From NCBI RefSeq assembly GCF_938045775.1, contig NZ_CALIBH010000045.1:1-9765 (forward strand): DNA of 9,765 nt. Reading direction: 5' to 3'. The position numbers were made by a program, and so were the translations under genes. The first letter of the stretch is position 1; each line of letters starts with the position of its first letter. The stretch comes from an uncultured Campylobacter sp. (GTDB lineage Bacteria > Campylobacterota > Campylobacteria > Campylobacterales > Campylobacteraceae). The notes beneath the pieces were generated by a model. It was not told the DNA's origin and ran no database searches. It saw nothing but the letters and a program-made list of their open reading frames with translations. Shown here piece after piece: positions 1 through 7,513 of this stretch.

Positions 1-3000
1 AGATTCGTCCTTTATCGAGCAGATTGAGCGCGTAGCCGCGATCGCCGCCTTCATCGTCGTAAAATACGGCAGTCTAAAGCGCAGCACGCTTTGGCGGATC
101 TTCGCGGCGTCGGTAGAGTTTGATTTGCTGTCGCTGGTGTTGATGACGAGCGAAATTTCGCCGTTTTTGAGCTTGTCCTCGATATTTGGGCGACCCTCGC
201 TGATTTTATAGACAAACTCGCACTCCACACCGTTTTCGCCTAATAGCTTGTGAGTACCGCTAGTAGCGGCGATACTAAAGCCCGCGCCCGCAAGTGCGCG
301 TGCAAGCTCCACGGCCCGCAACTTGTCGTGATCTGCGAGCGACAAAAATACCTTGCCGCCGCTTGGAAGCGCGTTGCTAGCGCCGATTTGAGATTTAGCG
401 AAGCTTTTGGCGAAATTTTCGCCGATACCCATCACCTCGCCGGTGCTTTTCATCTCAGGTCCCAAAATCAGATCCGCGCCCGCAAGCTTGTTGAAAGGAA
501 AGACGCTCTCTTTTACGCAGATATGGTTTTTAATACGCGGCTTTAAAATTCCCTTCTCTTCGACCAGCACGCCGAACTCGTCGTAAAATTTCAAAGCCTC
601 GCGCAGACCCCCTTGCCACATTACGCGGGTAGCGACCTTTGCCATCGGAATTCCGCTCGCCTTGCTTACAAACGGCACGGTGCGGCTCGCACGCGGATTT
701 ACCTCGATAATGTAAAGCTCGTTTTCAAAAATCGCGAATTGAATATTCATAAGCCCCACGACGCCGAGATTTAGCGCGATCTCTTTAGTTTGGCGGCTTA
801 CCAGATCGATCATCTCCGCGCTTAGGCTAAGCGGCGGCAGGATGCTCGCGCTATCGCCGCTGTGGATGCCCGCCTCTTCGATATGCTCCATTATCGCGCC
901 GATATATACGTCGCGCCCGTCGCAGATCGCATCGACGTCAAGCTCGGTCGCGTCAAGTAAAAATTTATCTATCAGCACGGGAGAGTGGTGGCTCACGCTC
1001 ATGGCTTCGCTCATATACTGCCTAAGCTCGGCTTCGCTATGCACGCGCCGCATCGCGCGACCGCCTAGCACGTAGCTAGGGCGCACGAGTACGGGATAGC
1101 CGATCGCAGCGGCCTTTTCAATTGCTTCGGCTTCGCTTACGGCGGTATCGTTTTTAGGCTGTTTAACGCCGATACTTGCGATAAACTCGCTAAATTTCTT
1201 ACGATCCTCCGCTACGTCTATCGTGCGCGCGCTCGTGCCGATGATCTTGGCTCCCACGGTACTTAGGCGCTTAGCGAGCTTTAGCGGCGTTTGGCCACCG
1301 AAATGTACGATCACGCCGTCGGGGTTCTCGGCCTCGATGACCGCTCTAACGTGCTCGAAGTCGATCGGCTCGAAGTATAAAATATCGCTCGTGTCGTAGT
1401 CGGTGCTGACGGTTTCTGGGTTGCAGTTATACATTATCGTGGTGATCCCCATATCGCGCAGAGCATAGCTAGCGTGCACGCAGCAGTAGTCAAACTCGAT
1501 GCCCTGCCCGATGCGGTTCGGACCGCCGCCGATGATGAGGACCTTTTTGTTATCTTTTGAAATTTTACGGCTTGCGATGGCGGGAGTTATGTTGGTGCTG
1601 GAGTACAGATACGGAGTAAGCGCCGCAAACTCGCCCGCACAGGTATCTACTTCGTTGTATTCAAGGCCGATGCCCTGTCTGGCGCAGGCAAAATGGATGT
1701 CGTTTTGCGTAAGGCCAAGACTATCTTTTTTGTTGATCAAATTTGCGATCATCTTATCGCTAAAGCCCCAACTCTTGGCCTGTCTTAGAAGCGGCGCGTC
1801 GTTGATGATCTCCATATCGATGCGCTCTTCAAATTTTACGATCTGCTCGATCTGGCTCAAAAACCAGCGGTCGATCTTACTAAGCTCGTAAATTTGATCC
1901 ACGCTCATACCCGCTCTAAAGCCCTGAGCGATATACAAAATTCTATCTTGCTGCGCGTTGCGAAGCCCGAAGATGAGATCCTTGTCGCTCAAATTTAATT
2001 CCACGAAGCCGAAGTAGCCCTTCTCCAGCGAACACAGCGCCTTTTGGATGCTCTCTTTAAAGCTGCGCCCGATCGCCATTACCTCGCCGATACTCTTCAT
2101 CGCAGTGCCGAGATAGGGGTTTGCGCCGGGGAATTTTTCAAACGCAAAGCGCGGAATTTTAGTAACGATATAATCGATCACCGGCTCGAAGCTTGCGGGC
2201 GTGCCGGTGATGTCGTTTTTAATCTCATCCAGGCTAAAGCCTACCGCCAGCATCGTAGCGACCTTGGCGATCGGATAGCCCGTGGCTTTAGACGCAAGCG
2301 CCGAACTGCGGCTTACGCGCGGGTTCATCTCGATGACGATCATCCGCCCCGTTTGCGGATTTACCGCAAACTGCACGTTTGAGCCGCCCGTATCCACGCC
2401 GATCTCGCGTAAAATTTTAAAGCTCGCGTCGCGCATCCTTTGATACTCTTTGTCGGTAAGCGTCAGAGCGGGCGCAACCGTGATACTATCGCCCGTATGC
2501 ACCCCCATCGGGTCGAAATTTTCGATCGAGCAGACGATGATGCAGTTATCCTTGTGATCGCGGATTACCTCCATTTCGAACTCTTTCCATCCAAGCAGGC
2601 TCTCTTCGATCAAAATTTCATTTATCGGGCTTACATCTAGCCCGTTTTGCGCGACCTCTTTAAACTCATCGATATTATACGCCACGCCGCTGCCTGCGCC
2701 GCCTAGGGTGTAGCTAGCGCGGATAATGAGCGGAAAGCCGATCTCATTCGCCGCAGCCATCGCCTCTTCGATATTGTAGGCGTATTTGGATTTAGGCAGA
2801 TCCATTCCGATCTTAATCATCGCCTCTTTAAATTTTACCCTATCCTCGCCCTTTTTGATCGCTTCGGGGTTGGCGCCTAGAAATTTCACCCCTGCTAGCT
2901 CGCCGCTTTCGTAAGCCTGCATCGCGACGTTTAGCGCGACCTGTCCGCCCATCGTAGGCAGGATCGCATCGACGCCCTCGCGCTTTATGATACGCAAAAT

Positions 3001-3219
3001 GCTCTCTTTGGTAATCGGCTCGATATAAGTAGCGTCGGCAAAATCGGGATCGGTCATAATGGTAGCGGGGTTAGAGTTTATTAGCACTACGCGGTATCCG
3101 AGGCTCTTTAACGTCTTAGCCGCCTGCGTGCCGCTGTAGTCGAACTCACACGCCTGACCGATTACGATCGGACCGCTGCCGATCAGCAAAATCGTCTTAA
3201 TATCATCTCTTTTGGGCAT
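1..3219 (-). CDS. carB: Carbamoyl-phosphate synthase large subunit (3' end cut by window)
   Basis: Makes carbamoyl phosphate from bicarbonate, 2 ATP and ammonia delivered by the CarA glutaminase; cytosolic, feeding pyrimidine and arginine synthesis. The frame is open from ATG at 3219 to position 1 (1073 codons, no stop), and I found no frameshift in the segments translated. The N-terminal half has GSGPIVIGQACEFDYSG (from residue 14), the ATP-grasp motif around R167 and EMNPR at 297-301. The C-terminal half repeats this with GGGPNRIGQGIEFDY, R713 in VRPSYVLGGRAM, and EVNPR at 839-843. The MGS-like allosteric domain follows, with ATSGTH, K1005 and INT at 1026-1028 matching the E. coli nucleotide-binding residues. 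By alignment with E. coli (1073 aa), about 12-16 residues are missing at the left edge. The start overlaps the mreC stop (TGATG) and has an AAGGA ribosome site at 3226-3230, so it is probably translationally coupled. carA is not in the window. Confidence 0.98.
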   Translation of the reverse strand, partial: MPKRDDIKTILLIGSGPIVIGQACEFDYSGTQAAKTLKSLGYRVVLINSNPATIMTDPDFADATYIEPITKESILRIIKREGVDAILPTMGGQVALNVAMQAYESGELAGVKFLGANPEAIKKGEDRVKFKEAMIKIGMDLPKSKYAYNIEEAMAAANEIGFPLIIRASYTLGGAGSGVAYNIDEFKEVAQNGLDVSPINEILIEESLLGWKEFEMEVIRDHKDNCIIVCSIENFDPMGVHTGDSITVAPALTLTDKEYQRMRDASFKILREIGVDTGGSNVQFAVNPQTGRMIVIEMNPRVSRSSALASKATGYPIAKVATMLAVGFSLDEIKNDITGTPASFEPVIDYIVTKIPRFAFEKFPGANPYLGTAMKSIGEVMAIGRSFKESIQKALCSLEKGYFGFVELNLSDKDLIFGLRNAQQDRILYIAQGFRAGMSVDQIYELSKIDRWFLSQIEQIVKFEERIDMEIINDAPLLRQAKSWGFSDKMIANLINKKDSLGLTQNDIHFACARQGIGLEYNEVDTCAGEFAALTPYLYSSTNITPAIASRKISKDNKKVLIIGGGPNRIGQGIEFDYCCVHASYALRDMGITTIMYNCNPETVSTDYDTSDILYFEPIDFEHVRAVIEAENPDGVIVHFGGQTPLKLAKRLSTVGAKIIGTSARTIDVAEDRKKFSEFIASIGVKQPKNDTAVSEAEAIEKAAAIGYPVLVRPSYVLGGRAMRRVHSEAELRQYMSEAMSVSHHSPVLIDKFLLDATELDVDAICDGRDVYIGAIMEHIEEAGIHSGDSASILPPLSLSAEMIDLVSRQTKEIALNLGVVGLMNIQFAIFENELYIIEVNPRASRTVPFVSKASGIPMAKVATRVMWQGGLREALKFYDEFGVLVEEKGILKPRIKNHICVKESVFPFNKLAGADLILGPEMKSTGEVMGIGENFAKSFAKSQIGASNALPSGGKVFLSLADHDKLRAVELARALAGAGFSIAATSGTHKLLGENGVECEFVYKISEGRPNIEDKLKNGEISLVINTSDSKSNSTDAAKIRQSVLRFRLPYFTTMKAAIAATRSICSIKDES

Positions 3220-3968
3220 CAATTTTCCTTTGTAACGACATACAAAAACGCCGGCATCTCGGAGCCCACATAGGGCTCTACGACGGCGCTTTTGTATAAC
3301 TTTCCGTTTTGAATCTCTTTAACCTTTCCTACCGGCACGCCGGCAAAGAAAATTTCATCTTTGCCACTCGTAAAAACCTCATCGCCTACCTTGGGATCGA
3401 GCCACTGCGGGATGTATCTAACCACGAGCTCATTTTTTTCGCCGCCCGCGACGCCCGGAATTTGAGCATCGCCTATGAAAACAGAGAAGTTGCTCTTTTC
3501 GTCGCGCTGTAAGATCGCAAGCGGGCGCCCATCTTTATTTACTAAAATTCCTGCAGTTTTACCCTCGCTGATGAGGCCGTAAATTTTGTTTGGGTCAAAA
3601 TTTTCAAAATTTACAAAGAATTTGTTGTAGTCGTTTAGATTCGCGTAGCTCAGCGCCTTTACGAGCTGGACTTTGGGCTCATAAATGGAGCTATTTTTAT
3701 CGATCAAAATTTTATTCAGCTCGCCCGCGAACGTACTAAGCAGCATCGCCGATTTTTTTAACTCGGCATTTTCTTCTCGTAGAGCCTTGATCGTCTCTGC
3801 TTGGTTAAAATGCTCGTTCACAGCGCTTTTTATCCGATCACTCACGCCGTAATAAACCTCTAAAATTCCTCCTGCAAATCCGATAAATTTGCCGTGGATA
3901 TACGAGCCGAACGTAAGCGAAACGGCTACCAGCAAAACCGCGACGAGGAGGAGTTTGAGATTAGTCAT
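3219..3968 (-). CDS. mreC: Rod shape-determining protein MreC
   Basis: Bitopic inner-membrane protein whose periplasmic part links the MreB filament to the cell-wall elongation enzymes (PBP2, RodA). The 249-aa product has a short cytoplasmic start, one hydrophobic segment at about residues 5-23, a predicted coiled coil at about 50-88 (ALREENAELKK), then the beta-rich MreC core. Its best signature is GDEVFTSGKDEIFFAGVPVGKV-like sequence at about 195-217, matching the family's GD.V.TSG...P.G.PVGKV pattern. Length is near the lower end for the family. The ATG lies inside the end of mreB (ATGACTAA, 8-nt overlap) and has only a weak ribosome site (AAGCGG), so translation probably depends on ribosomes finishing mreB. 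mreD, mrdA and rodA are not next to it; carB follows directly. Confidence 0.94.
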   Translation of the reverse strand: MTNLKLLLVAVLLVAVSLTFGSYIHGKFIGFAGGILEVYYGVSDRIKSAVNEHFNQAETIKALREENAELKKSAMLLSTFAGELNKILIDKNSSIYEPKVQLVKALSYANLNDYNKFFVNFENFDPNKIYGLISEGKTAGILVNKDGRPLAILQRDEKSNFSVFIGDAQIPGVAGGEKNELVVRYIPQWLDPKVGDEVFTSGKDEIFFAGVPVGKVKEIQNGKLYKSAVVEPYVGSEMPAFLYVVTKEN

Positions 3969-4995
3969 TTGCCGCTTGTTTTAGCGATTTGATCTCTTCT
4001 AGGGCTTTTCCCGTGCCGTTTGCGACGCACAGCAGCGGCTCGTCCGCGACGAAAACCGGAAGCTTTACGGTGTCGCTTAGATACTTATCCAATCCGCGAA
4101 TGAGCGCGCCGCCGCCCGTTAGCACGACGCCGTTTTCGACGATGTCGGCGGCGACTTCGGGTTGTATGCTTTCTAGCACAAATTTCAGCGCGTCCGCAAT
4201 CTCTCTGATCGAGTCTTTGATCGCCTCTCTAACGTCCTCACTCGTAAGATCAACCGAGCTTAAAAGCCCGCTGATCTGGTCTTTTCCTTTGACCGTGTAG
4301 GTAAGGTCTTTTTGCTGTTGCACCGCTGTGCCGATCTTGATCTTAATCTCCTCGGCCGCACGCTCCGAAATAAGCAGGCTATATTTTTCTTTGACGTAGT
4401 TAACGATGCTTGCGTCGATCTTATCGCCCGCGACTCGGACGGATTTGGCACTGATGATACCGCCTAAAGAGATAACGCCGATCTCCGTGGTACCGCCGCC
4501 GATATCTACGACCAACGAGCCGCGCGCTTCATTTACAGGAAGTCCCGCACCGATTGCCGCAGCCATCGGCTCTTCGATTAGATAAACCTCGCGCGCGCCC
4601 GCTATCATCGCGCTTTCGCGCACGGCTTTACGCTCGACCTGAGTTAGTCCGTAAGGAACCGAGATGATGATACGCGGACTCACGAAAAAGCGGCGCTTGT
4701 GGGTCTTTTCGATGAAATACCTAATCATCTTCTCCGTCATATCAAAATCCGCGATAACGCCGTCTTTCATCGGGCGCACCGCCTCGATATCGCCAGGAGT
4801 GCGTCCTAGCATCTCTTTAGCCTCGGCGCCCACGGCGATGATCCTTTGCTTGCCGTAGCGTTCATTTTGTACCGCGACGACGCTTGGCTCGTTGATGATG
4901 ATGCCTTTATCTTTTAGCAGCACGAGCGTGTTTGCCGTGCCTAGATCGATGCCCATATCCCTAGAAAATAATCCTAGAATCGAATCAAGTAACAT
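3961..4995 (-). CDS. mreB: Rod shape-determining protein MreB (bacterial actin)
   Basis: Actin-like ATPase that forms short membrane-bound filaments guiding lateral peptidoglycan synthesis. The 344-aa product is full length for the family. Visible parts: an N-terminal amphipathic stretch (MLLDSILGLF) of the kind that binds MreB to the membrane; phosphate-1 motif GIDLGTANT at 15-23; LIEEPMAAAIGAGLPV around 139-154 with the conserved glutamates; phosphate-2 motif DIGGGTTEIGV at 164-174; and adenosine motif TGGGALIRGLD at 293-303. It begins 9 bp after the clpX stop. A strong AAAGGGG ribosome site overlaps that stop codon, and the 3' end overlaps mreC. A curved or helical cell body is the expected outcome in Campylobacter, although curvature also needs other proteins not seen here. 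Confidence 0.98.
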   Translation of the reverse strand: MLLDSILGLFSRDMGIDLGTANTLVLLKDKGIIINEPSVVAVQNERYGKQRIIAVGAEAKEMLGRTPGDIEAVRPMKDGVIADFDMTEKMIRYFIEKTHKRRFFVSPRIIISVPYGLTQVERKAVRESAMIAGAREVYLIEEPMAAAIGAGLPVNEARGSLVVDIGGGTTEIGVISLGGIISAKSVRVAGDKIDASIVNYVKEKYSLLISERAAEEIKIKIGTAVQQQKDLTYTVKGKDQISGLLSSVDLTSEDVREAIKDSIREIADALKFVLESIQPEVAADIVENGVVLTGGGALIRGLDKYLSDTVKLPVFVADEPLLCVANGTGKALEEIKSLKQAAND

Positions 4996-4999
4996 TTAT

Positions 5000-5006
5000 C
5001 CCCTTT
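5000..5006 (-). promoter_or_regulatory. Ribosome binding site of mreB overlapping the clpX stop
   Basis: On the minus strand the sequence reads TAAAGGGGATAAATG. The AAAGGGG Shine-Dalgarno shares bases with the clpX TAA stop (5005-5007) and sits 4 nt before the mreB ATG. It is the strongest such site inside the operon and suggests MreB can be made at a high rate while still coupled to clpX translation. Confidence 0.7.
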
Positions 5007-6243
5007 ATGCAGTTAAATTTTGTTTTACAAGTATCGGCTTGGAGACGCCGTCTACGACCTCTTTGGAGATGATGACGTCATAGCCCTTAAGCTCGGGCAG
5101 ATCGAACATAATATCGATCATGATCTCCTCGATTATGCTGCGAAGTCCGCGTGCGCCGGTTTTGCGCTTAATCGCCAGGTTCGCGACCTCCCTTAGCGCG
5201 TCGTCGTCAAATTTTAAATTTGCGCCGTCTATCGCAAAGAGCTTTTGATATTGTTTTAAGATCGCGTTTTTCGGCTCGGTTAAAATTCTAACCATAGCCT
5301 TTTCGTCGATCTCATTTAGTGTAGCCACTACGTGCAATCGCCCGATGAGCTCGGGGATTATACCGTAATGCACCAGATCGTCGGCCTCGACCATATTTAG
5401 TAAATTTAAGCTCTCTTTCTTGCTGCGCTTGGTTTGGTTAAACCCTAGCACGTTCTGCCCGATGCGGCGGTTGATGATCTCGTTTAGCCCGTCGAATGCG
5501 CCGCCGCAGACGAACAAAATATTAGTAGTATCGATCTGGATGAAGTCCTGATTTGGATGCTTGCGGCCGCCCTTTGGAGGGATATTTACGACGCTTCCTT
5601 CGATGATCTTAAGTAGCGCTTGCTGCACCCCTTCGCCGCTTACGTCGCGCGTGATACTGCGGTTTTCGCTCATTCGCGCGATCTTATCAATCTCATCTAC
5701 AAATACGATACCGCGCTGCGCCTTCTCTACGTCGCCGTCCGCGGCTTGCAAAAGACGGGTGAGGATATTTTCTACGTCCTCGCCGACGTAGCCCGCTTCC
5801 GTTAGGCTCGTAGCGTCGCTAATGGCGATCGGCACGTCCAAAAATTTCGCCAAGGTCTGCGCCATAAGCGTCTTGCCGCTGCCGGTAGGTCCGATAAGCA
5901 AGATATTTGATTTTGAAATTTCGGTATCGTCGCCCTTCGCATCGGTCTGTCTGAAAATTCTTTTATAGTGGTTGTAAACGCCGACGCTAAAAATTTTCTT
6001 AGCGCGCTCCTGACCGATGACGTAGCGGTTTAGAACCTCCATCAGCGCCTTTGGCTTGATAGCCTCGAAATCGATCTCTTTATTTTGATTTTGTACCGCC
6101 TCATTTTGACCCTCGCTGCCGTGGATAGCGGCGTATGCCATATCGATACAATAGCTGCAGATAGCCGCCGTACCGTCGTCGTTAGGATAGATACGACGTC
6201 CGTCCGCGCCCGTCTCACCGCAAAAACTGCACTTGTTTGCCAT
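5005..6243 (-). CDS. clpX: ATP-dependent Clp protease ATP-binding subunit ClpX
   Basis: AAA+ unfoldase that recognises tagged or damaged proteins, unfolds them and feeds them to the ClpP peptidase; cytosolic hexamer. The 412-aa product has the N-terminal zinc-binding domain with C5, C8, C29 and C32; Walker A GPTGSGKT at 118-125; the pore-1 loop GYVG at 151-154; Walker B FVDEID at 181-186; an RKH loop at 227-229; the arginine finger in IGRL (R302); and sensor 2 in GARGLR (R365). The ClpP-contact tripeptide is LGF at 266-268 within QNVLGF, rather than the IGF of E. coli; from memory Helicobacter pylori also has NVLGF. clpP is not adjacent, unlike in gamma-proteobacteria. The ATG shares one base with the lpxA stop (TAATG), with an AAAGG ribosome site just upstream. 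Confidence 0.98.
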   Translation of the reverse strand: MANKCSFCGETGADGRRIYPNDDGTAAICSYCIDMAYAAIHGSEGQNEAVQNQNKEIDFEAIKPKALMEVLNRYVIGQERAKKIFSVGVYNHYKRIFRQTDAKGDDTEISKSNILLIGPTGSGKTLMAQTLAKFLDVPIAISDATSLTEAGYVGEDVENILTRLLQAADGDVEKAQRGIVFVDEIDKIARMSENRSITRDVSGEGVQQALLKIIEGSVVNIPPKGGRKHPNQDFIQIDTTNILFVCGGAFDGLNEIINRRIGQNVLGFNQTKRSKKESLNLLNMVEADDLVHYGIIPELIGRLHVVATLNEIDEKAMVRILTEPKNAILKQYQKLFAIDGANLKFDDDALREVANLAIKRKTGARGLRSIIEEIMIDIMFDLPELKGYDVIISKEVVDGVSKPILVKQNLTA

Positions 6244-7031
6244 TAAATTTTACCTTTATCTAGCGGAATCCCGCGTTTTGTGTTGATTATAAACTCGCAC
6301 ATCTTGCGCACGTTTTGATCGCTCGTTTCGTTTAATAAAATTTGTGCCTGCTCCTTTAAACCCCCGCCTTGGTTGAATAAAAATTTATACGCCCGATTTA
6401 TCGTCTCGACCGTCTCTTTATCGAAGCGGCGGCGGATGCCCGTTAAATTTAGCCCGCGAATATAGGCGCGATTTCCCTCGGCTAGACAAAACGGCACCAC
6501 GTCCTGACTAAGCGCGCTAGCGCCTGCGATCATGCAGCTCTCGCCGATCTGGACGAACTGATGCACGGGGGTAAGCCCGCCGATAACGGCATAATCGCCC
6601 ATTACGACGTGGCCTGCGAGCGTGGCGTTATTGGCTAAGATTATGTTGCTTCCCAGCACGCAGTCGTGCGCGATATGGCAATACGCCATCATAAATAGAT
6701 TATCGCCGATGCGCGTAAATCCATCGCCCTTATGCGAGCCCGAGCTGATCGTGCAAAACTCGTGAATCGTAGCGTTTTTGCCGACGACTAACCCCGTGCG
6801 CTCGCCCTCTTCAAAGCTCATATCCTGCGGAATTTCGCCCACGATCGCGTATGAAAAAATTTTAGAGCCCTCGCCGATTTGCGTATCGCCGATGATGCGC
6901 GCGCCCTGCTTGATCGTGCAGCCGTCACCGATTTTAGCCTGCGCGCTTATGAAAGCATACGGCTCGATCACAACCTCGGCTCCGATCTGCGCGCCGTCCT
7001 CGATGATCGCCGTGTGGTGAACTTTAGCCAT
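6243..7031 (-). CDS. lpxA: Acyl-ACP--UDP-N-acetylglucosamine O-acyltransferase LpxA
   Basis: First enzyme of lipid A synthesis: moves a 3-hydroxyacyl chain from ACP to a UDP-GlcNAc-type acceptor; cytosolic homotrimer. The first two thirds are a left-handed beta-helix of hexapeptide repeats (for example IGDGCT, IGEGSK, MGDYAV); the rest is the helical C-terminal domain. Counting from the start used here, the catalytic histidine is H122 in HIAHDC, with H119, H141 and H157 (PVHQF) also conserved. A glycine in MIAGAS aligns with E. coli G173, whose small side chain allows a long (C14-type) acyl chain. Some Campylobacter LpxA enzymes use the 3-amino sugar UDP-GlcNAc3N, which I cannot decide here. 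Two adjacent ATGs are possible (7034 and 7031). I chose 7031: it gives 262 aa, a 6-nt spacing to the GGA ribosome site, and matches the M(A/K)K start I recall for C. jejuni. Confidence 0.97.
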   Translation of the reverse strand: MAKVHHTAIIEDGAQIGAEVVIEPYAFISAQAKIGDGCTIKQGARIIGDTQIGEGSKIFSYAIVGEIPQDMSFEEGERTGLVVGKNATIHEFCTISSGSHKGDGFTRIGDNLFMMAYCHIAHDCVLGSNIILANNATLAGHVVMGDYAVIGGLTPVHQFVQIGESCMIAGASALSQDVVPFCLAEGNRAYIRGLNLTGIRRRFDKETVETINRAYKFLFNQGGGLKEQAQILLNETSDQNVRKMCEFIINTKRGIPLDKGKI

Positions 7032-7480
7032 CATTTATCCATTATCATCGCTTGAAGTTCAGCCTGTGCGGCCAGTGTGGCGCCATCGTTGATGTAGGCT
7101 TCGCCCTTTAGCACCCAGATGCGTCCGCGATGTTTGATTACGCTAATGCGATACTCAAGCTTGTCGCCGGGGCGGACGGGACTTCTAAATTTAGCGTTAT
7201 CGATACTCATAAAATACACGACTTTGTCGCTTAGATCGACGCCGTCTTTCTCCATACTCTTAAACGCCAGCACGCCGCCCGCCTGCGCTAAGCCCTCGAT
7301 TATCATTACGCCCGGATAGATCGGATGGCCTGGGAAGTGACCCTGAAAGATCTGCTCGTTGTAGGTTACGTTTTTATAGGCCTTGATGCTTTCGCCGATG
7401 CTGAGCTCTTCGACGCGATCTATCAGCAAAAACGGAAAACGATGAGGTAGGATGGAGAGGATTTCGTTTATATCTATCAT
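7031..7480 (-). CDS. fabZ: 3-hydroxyacyl-ACP dehydratase FabZ
   Basis: Removes water from (R)-3-hydroxyacyl-ACP to give trans-2-enoyl-ACP in type II fatty acid synthesis; cytosolic hot-dog-fold enzyme. The 149-aa product is the normal length. It has LPHRFPFLLIDRV at 11-23 and the active-site segment GHFPGHPIYPGVMIIEGLAQ at 47-66, with catalytic H48 and E62. The ATG at 7480 is preceded by AAGG seven to eight bases upstream. The TGA overlaps the start of lpxA (ATGATG), so the two are almost certainly co-translated. FabZ and LpxA compete for hydroxyacyl-ACP, so fixed co-expression makes functional sense. A 33-bp gap separates it from queH. Confidence 0.97.
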   Translation of the reverse strand: MIDINEILSILPHRFPFLLIDRVEELSIGESIKAYKNVTYNEQIFQGHFPGHPIYPGVMIIEGLAQAGGVLAFKSMEKDGVDLSDKVVYFMSIDNAKFRSPVRPGDKLEYRISVIKHRGRIWVLKGEAYINDGATLAAQAELQAMIMDK

Positions 7481-7513
7481 TGATCTGCCTTTTTTAGAAA
7501 TTTTAGAATCTTA

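Noticed and set aside
250..2640. Several plus-strand open frames of 66-130 codons (for example 1499-1891 and 2044-2382)
   Set aside because: They lie wholly antisense to the well-conserved carB frame, have no recognisable domains, and arise from carB codon use in GC-rich positions.
1..3219. carB as two joined genes or a frameshifted pair
   Set aside because: The internal duplication (two ATP-grasp halves) is normal for CarB, and one frame holds from the start to the window edge in the segments I translated.
5041..6300. Frequent GATC tetramers
   Set aside because: Explained by common Ile (ATC) and Asp codons next to G or C; spacing shows no pattern suggesting a replication or mismatch-repair locus.
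3309..7319. Further plus-strand frames of 61-103 codons opposite mreC, mreB, clpX, lpxA and fabZ, and the minus-strand frame 4260-4451 inside mreB
   Set aside because: All overlap genes with complete conserved motifs; composition is low-complexity or atypical and no start signals stand out.
7508..7513. Possible internal -10 (TAAGAT after TTTGA, minus strand) ahead of fabZ
   Set aside because: Only four of six matches to TATAAT and located over the queH stop; too weak to list, although an internal promoter for fabZ would be sensible.
7481..7513. Possible terminator between queH and fabZ
   Set aside because: The 33-bp gap has a short repeated TCTAAAA but no GC-rich stem followed by a T run, so read-through is expected.
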